Assembly: GCF_017876535.1 (NCBI RefSeq)
Contig: NZ_JAGIOF010000001.1
Coordinates: 2,976,001 to 3,040,000 of the forward strand
From: Paeniglutamicibacter kerguelensis
GTDB lineage: Bacteria > Actinomycetota > Actinomycetes > Actinomycetales > Micrococcaceae
Direction of reading: 5' to 3'
DNA: 64,000 nucleotides
Below are positions 1 to 7,542 of the stretch, one piece after another. The position numbers and the translations under genes were made by a program. Each line of letters opens with the position of its first letter. Position 1 is the stretch's first letter. Under the pieces are notes generated by a model. It saw nothing but the letters and a program-made list of their open reading frames with translations, made no database searches and was not told the origin of the DNA.

Positions 1-348
1 CTGCGCCACCGAAACCAGCGGAACCTCCGATTCGGTGCAGGCGTCAACCAGCGCCGGCGGGATCCGCTCGTAGTACACCCCCACACCGAAGAGCAGGGCC
101 GCGATTTTGGCCCGGCGCAGGCCTGCAACAAGTTCTCTGGCCGGCGCCGCCGGGTGCGCGTCGCTGAGCAAACGCATTCCCGTGGTCAGCATGACATTTC
201 CCGGCTCAAACCAACGGGCGGGCTCATGGATTTCGGAGGTGTGGGCACCTGTCACTTCGGGGTCGCCGACGCCGGGCACAACCAGTTCCATGCCGAATGC
301 CTTTTGCGCCAACAAGTCGCTGAGCCGTAATACGCGTGGTTCTTTCAC
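1..348 (-). CDS. PucR-family transcriptional regulator, N-terminal part (C-terminus cut by window edge)
   Basis: The reverse strand reads an open frame from a GTG at 348 to the left edge. The start is supported by an AAAGG ribosome site six bases upstream. The 116 visible residues contain the PucR N-terminal domain pattern: LRLSDLL, then a 'PGVGDPEVTGAH' stretch, then W-F-E-P-G-N-V-M-L-T-T-G-M, which resembles residues 40-110 of the second PucR protein at 7543-9195. The family consists of one-component activators of purine, hydantoin and other nitrogen catabolic genes, with a C-terminal helix-turn-helix that lies outside this window. The gene is divergent from hyuA, so it is the likely local regulator of hyuAB and the permease. 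The family call is confident; the effector is unknown. Confidence 0.75.
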   Translation of the reverse strand, partial: MKEPRVLRLSDLLAQKAFGMELVVPGVGDPEVTGAHTSEIHEPARWFEPGNVMLTTGMRLLSDAHPAAPARELVAGLRRAKIAALLFGVGVYYERIPPALVDACTESEVPLVSVAQ

Positions 349-526
349 CTTGGACCTTTGTTCGCCGGGAACCCCGGAAGTCCAGATATTGGGCACATCC
401 ACGTGGGCTTTTGTAGAAATTACAATCTAGTCCGATCGTTCTTTGATTTCCACCAGTGACAGAGATCCACATCACACAGCATCGTTGTCTCAGCACTTTT
501 CTTCGAACCACTTCAAGGAGCACTAG
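349..526. promoter_or_regulatory. Divergent intergenic region between pucR-like gene and hyuA
   Basis: This 178-base spacer separates the two divergent genes and must hold both promoters and any PucR operator. TACAAT at 421-426 is a good -10 candidate for hyuA, but I see no clear -35 at the right distance. The hyuA ribosome site is the AAGGAG ending about ten bases before its ATG. I see no convincing palindrome. Confidence 0.35.
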
Positions 527-2581
527 ATGGCCAACGTACGAGTCGCCGTGGACGTCGGAGGCACCTTCACCGATGTTTGCATTTTCGATGAAGAAACCCA
601 GAAAATGCGGGTAACCAAGGTCCCGTCAACACCCCACGACCCGATGATTGCCGTGATGAGCGGCGTCAAGCGCGCCGAGATCAACCTGGCCGACGTTTCG
701 CTTTTCTCGCACGGAACCACGGTTGCAACCAACGCGCTGATCACCCGCAAGTTCCCCTCGGCGGCCATGGTCACCACCAAGGGATTCCGTGACGTCATCG
801 AAATTCGCGACGGCACCAAGGATGATCTTTGGGATGCCTACAACGACGTTTCGGGCCCCTACATCCGCCGCCGTGACCGTTTTGAGGTCTCCGAGCGCGT
901 CGACTTCTCCGGCAAGGTCATCACCCCCCTGGATGAGCAGGCGGCGCGCACCCTTGCTGCCCTGTTGCGCAAGCGCGGCGTGAGCACCATCGCCGTCTGC
1001 TTCATCAACTCCTACGCCAACCCGGGCAACGAGATCCGCATGCGCGAAATCCTCGAAGAAGAGCTTCCCGGGGCAACAGTCTCCACCTCCGCGGAGATCC
1101 TCCCGGAAATCTTCGAACACGACCGCTTCAACACCGCCGTTTCCAATGCCGTACTGGCCCCGCTGGTCACTGGCTATGTGGACCGGTTGGCCGAACAGCT
1201 CAAGGATGGCGGCTACACCGGCGACCTGTTGCTGCTGCACTCCGGCGGCGGCTCGATGACCCCGCGCATGGTCAAGCGCTACCCGGTCCGGCTTGCGGCC
1301 TCCGGCATCGCAGCCGGCGCCATCGCCGCCAAGCACGTGGCCCAGCAATGCGGCTATGAAAACGCGGTGGGCCTTGACATGGGCGGTACCTCCACCGACA
1401 TCGCGCTGGTCTCCGGCGGCGAATTGCGCATCACCAAGGAATGGCAGGTCGAATACGGCCACCCGATAGTCTTCCCCTCGATCGAGGTCTTGACCATCGG
1501 CGCCGGCGGCGGCTCGCTGGCCCACATCGACATCGCAGGCTCGTTGCGCAACGGCCCACAGTCCGCGGGCGCCGCACCGGGACCGGCTTGCTACGGCACC
1601 GGCGGCGACCAGCCGACCAACTGCGACGCCAACGTGACGCTGAACCGCCTGGGCACGTCCTTGGCCGGTGGCGCCAAGACCCTGGACCGTGAGCTCTCCC
1701 GCGAGGCCATCAACCGCGTCATCGCGGGTCCGCTGGGCATGGAAGAGGCCGAGGCCGCACACGCTGTCCTGCAGGTGGCCAATGCCAACATGGCCGACGC
1801 CGTCCGCCTGATCTCCATCCGCCGCGGCTACGACCCGCGCGACTTCGCGCTGATCGCCTTCGGCGGGGCCGGTGCCCTGCACGGCGCCGAGGTGGCCCGC
1901 GAGCTGAACATCCCCACCGTGGTGGTTCCGGCAAACCCGGGGGTGACCTCCGCGCTGGGCTGCCTGCTCGTCGACATCCGCCACGACCTGTCGGCCATGT
2001 TCACCGGGCTCGCCTCCGAAACCGACCCGGCAGCGGTGGAAGCCCAGTTTGCGGCACTGGAAAAGGAGGCGACGGCCCGCCTGCGCCACGAGGGGGTGAG
2101 CGATGAGAACGCGGTGCTGCAGCGCGAGATCTCCATGCGCTACGCCGGCCAGTGGCGTTCGCTCTCCGTCCGGATCGGCTCCGGCCGCGGCGCGCTGGAG
2201 GCGGCAATCGAAACCTTCCACCAGGAGCACGAGCGCGAATTCGCCTTCCGCCAGGACGACCAGCCGGTGGAGATCTACCAGCTGCTGCTCAGCGCGATCG
2301 GCAAGACCCCGAAGCCCGCGTTCGTTCCCGCCACCGAGCTCAGCTCAGACCCGGGCTCGCCGGCTTCGGTGCGCGAGGTCTACTTCGGCGAAACGGGGTG
2401 GGTCACCACACCCGTCTACGACCGCGACCGGCTGCCCGCCGGCGCCACGTTCGACGGCCCGGCCATCGTCGACCAGCTGGACTCCACCACGGTGGTTCCG
2501 CCGCGCACCACCGCCGAAATCGACGGCTGGGGCAATATCCGCATCCACATGCACGATCTTCCATCCACCAAGGAGTCCTAG
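527..2581 (+). CDS. hyuA: Hydantoinase/oxoprolinase subunit A (HyuA family)
   Basis: This 684-residue protein is the full length of HyuA-type subunits of ATP-dependent N-methylhydantoinase/5-oxoprolinase enzymes, which open five-membered cyclic amides. Residues 9-17 read DVGGTFTDV, the actin/hexokinase-like nucleotide-binding signature. SHGTTVATNAL follows near residue 61 and GLDMGGTSTDIAL near 282. The order is N-terminal domain (about 5-180), central domain (about 200-490) and C-terminal domain. The start has an AAGGAG site. hyuB follows two bases after the stop, with its ribosome site inside the hyuA 3' end, so the two are translationally linked subunits. The substrate cannot be read from sequence: hydantoins, oxoproline, acetophenone-type carboxylation and caprolactam all use this fold. 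Confidence 0.92.
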   Translation: MANVRVAVDVGGTFTDVCIFDEETQKMRVTKVPSTPHDPMIAVMSGVKRAEINLADVSLFSHGTTVATNALITRKFPSAAMVTTKGFRDVIEIRDGTKDDLWDAYNDVSGPYIRRRDRFEVSERVDFSGKVITPLDEQAARTLAALLRKRGVSTIAVCFINSYANPGNEIRMREILEEELPGATVSTSAEILPEIFEHDRFNTAVSNAVLAPLVTGYVDRLAEQLKDGGYTGDLLLLHSGGGSMTPRMVKRYPVRLAASGIAAGAIAAKHVAQQCGYENAVGLDMGGTSTDIALVSGGELRITKEWQVEYGHPIVFPSIEVLTIGAGGGSLAHIDIAGSLRNGPQSAGAAPGPACYGTGGDQPTNCDANVTLNRLGTSLAGGAKTLDRELSREAINRVIAGPLGMEEAEAAHAVLQVANANMADAVRLISIRRGYDPRDFALIAFGGAGALHGAEVARELNIPTVVVPANPGVTSALGCLLVDIRHDLSAMFTGLASETDPAAVEAQFAALEKEATARLRHEGVSDENAVLQREISMRYAGQWRSLSVRIGSGRGALEAAIETFHQEHEREFAFRQDDQPVEIYQLLLSAIGKTPKPAFVPATELSSDPGSPASVREVYFGETGWVTTPVYDRDRLPAGATFDGPAIVDQLDSTTVVPPRTTAEIDGWGNIRIHMHDLPSTKES

Positions 2582-2583
2582 TC

Positions 2584-4581
2584 ATGACCGATACACTCTT
2601 GGCCCCAGAAAGCCTGGCAGAGCTCCCGGCAAACTCCACGCTCGACCCGGTGACCTTCGAGGTGTTGAAGAACGCGTTCGCCACCTCCGTTGACCTGATG
2701 AGCGAACAGATCCTGCGCACCTGCTACTCGTTCGTGATCTACTCCCGCGACTTCTCCTCGGCCCTGTGCGACGCGGCCGGAAACACCGTGATGCAGGGCT
2801 CCGGCGACATCGCCGTGCACGTGGGCACGCTACATTTCCAGTGCAAGGCCGTGATCGAGGAATTCGGCACGGACATCCACCCCGGCGACGTCTTTGCCAT
2901 CAACGACCCCTACCGCGGCGGAACCCACTTCAATGACGTTTCCTTCATCCGCCCGATCTTCGCCGGCGGCGAGGTCATCGCGTTTGCGCAGAACAAGGGC
3001 CACTGGGCGGACATCGGCGGCAACGTGCCGGGATCCTTCGACGTGAACGCCAAGGAACACTTCGGCGAGGGCCTGCGCATCACCCCGGTGCGCGTCTGGT
3101 CCAAGGGCGTCTTCCTGCACGACGTCGCCCAGCTGCTGGTCTCCAACACCCGCGCCCCGCGCCAGGCCATGGGCGATTTGCACGCCCAGTCCGAGGCCAC
3201 CGCGGTCTGCGAGCGCGAACTGCACCGACTGGTGGAGAAGTATTCCAAGGACACGGTGCTTGAGGCCATGCAGGAAACCCAGGACTACGTGGAGCGCATC
3301 GTGCGCCGCCAGCTGGTGTCGCTGCCCCAGGGCGAATGGGAAACCACCGACTACATCGACGTGGACCCGGGCAAGGGCGAGGGCCTGGTGCCGATCAAGA
3401 TCAAGCTGAAGCTTGACGGCACCGGCATCCACTACGACCTCTCCGGATCCGCACCGGCCGTGGCGACGTTCCTGAACTCCGGTTACGGAACCACCCACTC
3501 GGCCATCTATGCAGGCACCAAGACGTTCTTCCCGGATGTGCCGCTGAACTCCGGCTTCTACGCCGCGGTACAGGCCGAGATCGGCGAAGAGGGTTCGGTT
3601 GTCAACGCCGGATGGCCGTTTGCGGTCACGGGCTTCTGCTCGGGCCCGTACGAGAAGATCATGAACGGCATCTTCGAACTCTGGAGCCAGATCATGCCGG
3701 AGCGCGCCATGGCGTGTGCGTTCAACCTCGAGTATCTGCTGGTCGGCGGCAAGGACGCCCGCACCCCCGCCAACCAGTACTTCATGTGGTACGACTGGAT
3801 GGCCGGCGGTTGGGGCGGACGCGCCTCCAAGGACGGCTCCAGCGCCACCGCGCCGGTCTTCGGCCCGGGCCTGGCGGTGCAGCCGGTCGAGGGGCAGGAA
3901 CGCCTCTCCCCCGTGCTGACCACCCGCCACGAGATCGCCATCGACTCGGCAGGACCGGGCCGGTACCGCGGCGGCCTGGGCATCGAAAAGGGCGGCGTGC
4001 TCACCGACGCGTTCGACACCGTGATGAGTTACTGCTGCGACCGCGCCCGCTCCATCACCTGGGGCATCGAGGGCGGCCTGCCCTCCATTCCGCACGGGGT
4101 CTGGCTGAACAAGGGCACCGATGAGGAACGCTTCCTCGGCTCGAACTTCTCCTCGGTTCCGGTGCAGTCCGGCGACTCCTTCACCCGTCCCTCGGCCGGC
4201 GGCGGAGGCTACGGCGACCCGTTGCTGCGCACCGCCGTGGAGGTCCGCGAGGACGTCATCGACGGCTACGTTTCCCTGGATCGTGCCGCGAAGGACTACG
4301 GCGTGGTCATCCGGGAAATCGACGCCGAACTCGACGAGTTCGAAATCGACGAGGCCGCGACGGAGGCCCTGCGAGCCGAGATCCGTGCCTCCCGCGTCGG
4401 CTGGCTCACCGAAGACCCGAAGGTCATTGCCGAGAACTACCGCAACGGCAGCCTCCCGATGCTCGATGTGATCCGCCGCCACGGCGTGATTCTCGACTGG
4501 GGAACCGGTGAACTCTTCGAGAACACCACGGCCGAGTACCGCCAGCTGATGGCGCGCCGCTCGTCCTCCCACTGGGACTAA
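2584..4581 (+). CDS. hyuB: Hydantoinase/oxoprolinase subunit B (HyuB family)
   Basis: The 665-residue partner subunit of HyuA. The ATG at 2584 is chosen over longer frames because AAGGAG lies at 2571-2576, inside the last codons of hyuA. The N-terminus reads LDPVTFEVLKNAF, typical of HyuB proteins, followed by YSRDFSSALCDAAG and FAINDPYRGGTH motifs; DPYRGGTH is a hallmark of the family. A glycine-rich C-terminal segment (RPSAGGGGYGDPL) is also characteristic. Together with HyuA it should form the ATP-dependent cyclic-amide hydrolase. Next downstream is a permease after a 363-base structured leader. Confidence 0.92.
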   Translation: MTDTLLAPESLAELPANSTLDPVTFEVLKNAFATSVDLMSEQILRTCYSFVIYSRDFSSALCDAAGNTVMQGSGDIAVHVGTLHFQCKAVIEEFGTDIHPGDVFAINDPYRGGTHFNDVSFIRPIFAGGEVIAFAQNKGHWADIGGNVPGSFDVNAKEHFGEGLRITPVRVWSKGVFLHDVAQLLVSNTRAPRQAMGDLHAQSEATAVCERELHRLVEKYSKDTVLEAMQETQDYVERIVRRQLVSLPQGEWETTDYIDVDPGKGEGLVPIKIKLKLDGTGIHYDLSGSAPAVATFLNSGYGTTHSAIYAGTKTFFPDVPLNSGFYAAVQAEIGEEGSVVNAGWPFAVTGFCSGPYEKIMNGIFELWSQIMPERAMACAFNLEYLLVGGKDARTPANQYFMWYDWMAGGWGGRASKDGSSATAPVFGPGLAVQPVEGQERLSPVLTTRHEIAIDSAGPGRYRGGLGIEKGGVLTDAFDTVMSYCCDRARSITWGIEGGLPSIPHGVWLNKGTDEERFLGSNFSSVPVQSGDSFTRPSAGGGGYGDPLLRTAVEVREDVIDGYVSLDRAAKDYGVVIREIDAELDEFEIDEAATEALRAEIRASRVGWLTEDPKVIAENYRNGSLPMLDVIRRHGVILDWGTGELFENTTAEYRQLMARRSSSHWD

Positions 4582-4599
4582 CACCCCGGAGCACCCCCC

Positions 4600-4663
4600 G
4601 GCCATACGGGATGCGGATGGAAGTCTTTGACAGCCCCCGTTTTCATCCGCATCCCGTATGGCC
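4600..4663. repeat. 20-bp perfect inverted repeat
   Basis: Arms 4600-4619 and 4644-4663 are exact reverse complements (left arm starts GGCCATACGGG), separated by 24 bases. It begins 18 bases after the hyuB stop codon. The downstream flank is not a T-run, so it is a weak rho-independent terminator at best; it may act as a 3' stabilising hairpin for the hyuAB message. Confidence 0.8.
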
Positions 4664-4880
4664 TTGGAACCATCCCCTTTCGCGGGGGGGGGGGGGGCAA
4701 CACCCTTCCACCCGCGGAGTCCCCGCTTCGGCAAAGCACCGGCACCTCGAGGTGGAACCGGGGATCCGGCTTCCGGATTCCCCGCGCCGCGCATGGGCGG
4801 CTCTTGTTAGACACGCTTCACCGGGCCGCGGCCAACTCGCGGCCGCCTCAAGTCCCTTCCTTATCACCCACATCCGGCAT

Positions 4881-4931
4881 CAGGCATGCCCCGGGCCCAT
4901 CCCGGGGATTCCATGGCCCATGCCTGTTTTT
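4881..4931 (+). terminator. Terminator-like hairpin abutting the permease ribosome site (possible attenuator)
   Basis: CAGGCATG at 4881-4888 pairs with CATGCCTG at 4919-4926, and inside it CCCCGGG (4889-4895) pairs with CCCGGGG (4901-4907). Five T follow (4927-4931) and the GAGGAG ribosome site starts at 4932. A hairpin plus U-run placed here would stop transcription just before the coding region, as in attenuators and transcriptional riboswitches. Confidence 0.45.
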
Positions 4932-4944
4932 GAGGAGAAGTACC

Positions 4945-6291
4945 TTGTCAACACAATCACCGGTGGTTCAAGAAGCCGCCAATTCCAAGATGAGCGCGGG
5001 GTCCCTGTCCATGGCCTGGTACGGCCTGGTCTCGGCCATGTTCTTCATCTACATCGGCGCTTCGCTGGCCCAGGCCTACGGCACCAAGGACACCCTGATC
5101 GGCCTGGCCATCACCATCGTGATCTACGGCGCGATCAACCGCGTTCTGGCCGGCTATGCACTGAAGCACGGACTCACCGTCGCCCAGTTCTCCCGCACCC
5201 TGCTTGGGCGCAAGGGCGCGGTGCTGGCCACGCTCATCTTCGCCGCAACGGCCATCTACTACGCGGTCTTCGAAGGCGCCATCCTTGGCTACGCCTTCCA
5301 GGCCCAATTCGGCGGGCCCATCCAACTTTGGTACGCACTGGTGGTGCTCTACACGATCCCGCTGATCGCCGGCGGCATCCAGCGCTGGCTGGACAAGGTC
5401 AACGGCTGGCTGCTTCCCGTCTACTGGGGCGGGCTGATCACCGCGGTCATCTGGGCCGGCATCGCGCACCCCAACGGAAACGCCTGGCTGACCCACTCCA
5501 CGGGACAGCTTCCCTTCGCCTCCGGCGGGCCGGGATGGCTTGCCACCTGCGCCGCCTTCATGGGTGTCTGGATCTTGATGATGTACACCATGGACTTCGC
5601 GGCGCTGGGCCGCGCCAAGGACGTGAAGTTCCACCAGCGTTACACCTTCGGCTGGCTCTTTTACACCCTGGCGTTCGGCGTCAACTCGCTGATCGGCATC
5701 TACCTCACCTTTACCGTTCCGGGTGCGGAAGCCACGGAAACCGGTGTTGCCGGCGCCCTGGTCCAGCTCATGGGCCCATTGGGCCTGCTGGTGATCTTCG
5801 TGTCGCAGACCCGCATCAACACCGCCAACTACGCCCTGGGCATTTCGAACCTGCGCGAATTCGGCGAGCGTGCGCTGCGCCTGCGGTTGCCGTCGCTGGC
5901 CTGGGTCGGCATCGGTGCTGTGATCATCTACCTGCTGATGCTGCTGCCGGTGGTCAAGTACCTGCTGCTGGCGCTGTCCTGGCAGGGTGCGCTTGTCACC
6001 GGCTGGGTTGCCATCGCATTGGTGCACATCTGGTTCGAAAAGCGCGACGGTCTCCGCGCACTTGACGGTTCCGTGCCCGACGCCGCGTTCCCCGCCATCA
6101 ACCGTGCCGGCGTCGCAGCGTGGATGGTCTCCGCTACGGTAGGCATCGCGCTGATCCAGTCGGGCACCGCGTGGGGATCCAACGTCGGTTCGCTGATCAC
6201 CCCGGTGCTTGCGGCGATCATCTACGCGGTGATGCTGCGAGGTTCGCGCCACGCGCCCAATGTCCGGGAAGCCGCAGTGGCCAACAGCTGA
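4945..6291 (+). CDS. NCS1-family nucleobase/hydantoin-type permease
   Basis: A 448-residue inner-membrane protein starting at TTG 4945, chosen because GAGGAG lies seven bases upstream and the protein then begins with a normal short polar N-terminus. About twelve hydrophobic segments span the chain. The first membrane helix carries SMAWYGLVSAMFFIYIGASLA, and later there is an SQTRINTANYALGISNLREFG segment typical of the cytosine-permease/NCS1 family (purine-cytosine permease type). Members co-transport nucleobases, allantoin or hydantoins with protons or sodium. Its position after hyuAB argues that it imports the cyclic amide that HyuAB opens. The exact substrate is unknown. Confidence 0.85.
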   Translation: MSTQSPVVQEAANSKMSAGSLSMAWYGLVSAMFFIYIGASLAQAYGTKDTLIGLAITIVIYGAINRVLAGYALKHGLTVAQFSRTLLGRKGAVLATLIFAATAIYYAVFEGAILGYAFQAQFGGPIQLWYALVVLYTIPLIAGGIQRWLDKVNGWLLPVYWGGLITAVIWAGIAHPNGNAWLTHSTGQLPFASGGPGWLATCAAFMGVWILMMYTMDFAALGRAKDVKFHQRYTFGWLFYTLAFGVNSLIGIYLTFTVPGAEATETGVAGALVQLMGPLGLLVIFVSQTRINTANYALGISNLREFGERALRLRLPSLAWVGIGAVIIYLLMLLPVVKYLLLALSWQGALVTGWVAIALVHIWFEKRDGLRALDGSVPDAAFPAINRAGVAAWMVSATVGIALIQSGTAWGSNVGSLITPVLAAIIYAVMLRGSRHAPNVREAAVANS

Positions 6292-6310
6292 CCAAGTCAT
6301 CCGGGCATAC

Positions 6311-6360
6311 GAAGTGCGGTGCGGGAATCGCCATTGGATTCCCGCACCGCACTTCGGTTT
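6311..6360 (+). terminator. Rho-independent terminator after the permease
   Basis: 19-bp perfect arms at 6311-6329 and 6337-6355 with a 7-base loop, followed by GGTTT. It closes the hyuA-hyuB-permease unit and lies 20 bases after the permease stop. Confidence 0.8.
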
Positions 6361-6409
6361 AAGGCAACGCCATCACCTGAACGCCCTGTTGGCGTCGGAT
6401 GTCTTGCCC

Positions 6410-6711
6410 CTAGGTTGCCCGCCATCCGTTCGGCGTGGTGACAAGTACCCGCTGGCTTGTCAGGTCATTTCTCCCGGCGATCTCCAGCAACGCTTCTGCG
6501 GCGTTCGCGAACGGCAACGTGGGCAAACCGGGCACCGGGGCAAGCTCATCGATGAGCTTCGCATCGGCATGGCCGGCTGGCGCTCCGCCCTTGAGATTGA
6601 CCGGGCAGCCCAGTGCCAGCGTGACCATGCCTGCCCAGTCTGGGCCACGCCGAATACGATCACCGAATTGAGCTCGGGCCGCGGCCGGCGAAGGCGCATT
6701 CGGCCAGACCG
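6410..6711 (-). pseudogene. Possible decayed 3' end of an oxidoreductase-like gene
   Basis: Between the terminator at 6360 and the amidotransferase gene, the reverse strand reads about 100 protein-like codons without its own start. It has a run resembling the C-terminus of zinc-type alcohol dehydrogenases (PFANAAEALLEIAG ... QRVLVTT) and a TAG stop at 6410. Its frame continues upstream only as poor sequence antisense to nothing sensible and inside the neighbouring gene. It may be a gene remnant or simply GC-rich chance coding. I do not assign a function. Confidence 0.2.
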
Positions 6712-7509
6712 CTACGGGCGCAGCGCCTGCAAGTCCTCGGCTTCGGCAGTGCGTTGCTCGCGCCTCACGACCGCCTCTTGCACGAACGCTTCGAGCAGCG
6801 CCCCGAATTGCCCCGCTGGAGTGCCGGTTTCCTCGGGATGCCATTGCACGCCCAGGATCCATTCACCGTTCTCCGACTCGGGCACCTCGATGGCTTCAAC
6901 GATTCCGTCCTCGGCGAGCGCCGAGACGATCAGCCCCTCGCCGAGTTCATCCACGGCCTGGTGGTGCGATGACATGACGGTGGCGTGCCCCGACCCCAGG
7001 ATGCCCCGCAACCGCGTTTCGGCCACCAGCATCACTTCGTGTTCGACCATGTCCTCGGCCGGCGTGTGGTCCTTGTGGAAGGAGTCCGCCCCGAGGTCTT
7101 CGATAAGGGTTCCGCCGAAGGCAACGTTGAGCAGTTGGGTTCCGCGGCAGATCGCAAAGATCGGGCGGTCGGCCGAGCGGGCAGCCCCGATGAGCGCCAG
7201 CTCAAGGTCGTCCGCGCGCCGGTCCACCCCATTAATACTTGGGTGCCCCGCACTGCCATAGAGGGCCGGGTCGACGTCCCCTCCCCCGAGCACCAGCAAC
7301 CCATCGACCGAGCCGATGTCCACCAGCTCCGTGGCATTTGCCGAGAGGTTTGCCCCGGAAGCATCCAGCAGCAGCGCGCGGCCGCCGGCGGCTTCGATGC
7401 CCGCCACGGCCAGCGCCGCGAGCCTGCCGATGTCGGCACCGTAGGCCTCGTCGTAGGAGGACGAGTGGACGGGGGCCGTCAGGGCAATCAACGGAAGTTC
7501 GCTGGTCAT
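6712..7509 (-). CDS. Gamma-glutamyl-gamma-aminobutyrate hydrolase-like protein (class I glutamine amidotransferase fold, peptidase C26)
   Basis: 265 residues, matching PuuD-type hydrolases. The nucleophile elbow reads AICRGTQ with the catalytic Cys at 121, and the His/Glu pair is in GVQWHPEE at 224 and 226. LVLGGGDVDPALYG near residue 73 is the typical N-terminal loop. Family members cleave gamma-glutamyl amides, as in glutamylated putrescine degradation. It lies downstream of the PucR regulator on the same strand (33 bases apart), so it is probably co-transcribed with it. It could act on gamma-glutamylated amines or ethanolamine-like compounds; the exact substrate is not visible. Confidence 0.85.
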   Translation of the reverse strand: MTSELPLIALTAPVHSSSYDEAYGADIGRLAALAVAGIEAAGGRALLLDASGANLSANATELVDIGSVDGLLVLGGGDVDPALYGSAGHPSINGVDRRADDLELALIGAARSADRPIFAICRGTQLLNVAFGGTLIEDLGADSFHKDHTPAEDMVEHEVMLVAETRLRGILGSGHATVMSSHHQAVDELGEGLIVSALAEDGIVEAIEVPESENGEWILGVQWHPEETGTPAGQFGALLEAFVQEAVVRREQRTAEAEDLQALRP

Positions 7510-7542
7510 GGAAAAACCCTACAGCCGGGACCCGGCCACCGG

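Larger units (their letters stand above)
4582..4944 (+). promoter_or_regulatory. Structured leader between hyuB and the NCS1 permease
   Basis: 363 bases without a convincing gene. It contains, in order, a 20-bp perfect inverted repeat (4600-4619 and 4644-4663), a run of 14 G (4684-4697), and a terminator-like hairpin at 4881-4926 followed by five T immediately before the permease ribosome site. A frame open through this region from 4627 gives a compositionally poor N-terminal extension and is not used. The layout suggests post-transcriptional control of the permease, either attenuation or stabilisation of the upstream message. Confidence 0.55.

Noticed and set aside
2830..4794. A 654-codon minus-strand frame opposite hyuB
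   Set aside because: Shadow of hyuB; no ribosome site and no domain.
4627..4944. N-terminal extension of the permease from an ATG at 4627
   Set aside because: The extension would run through the inverted repeat and the G-run, encodes poor sequence, and the TTG at 4945 has an excellent ribosome site.
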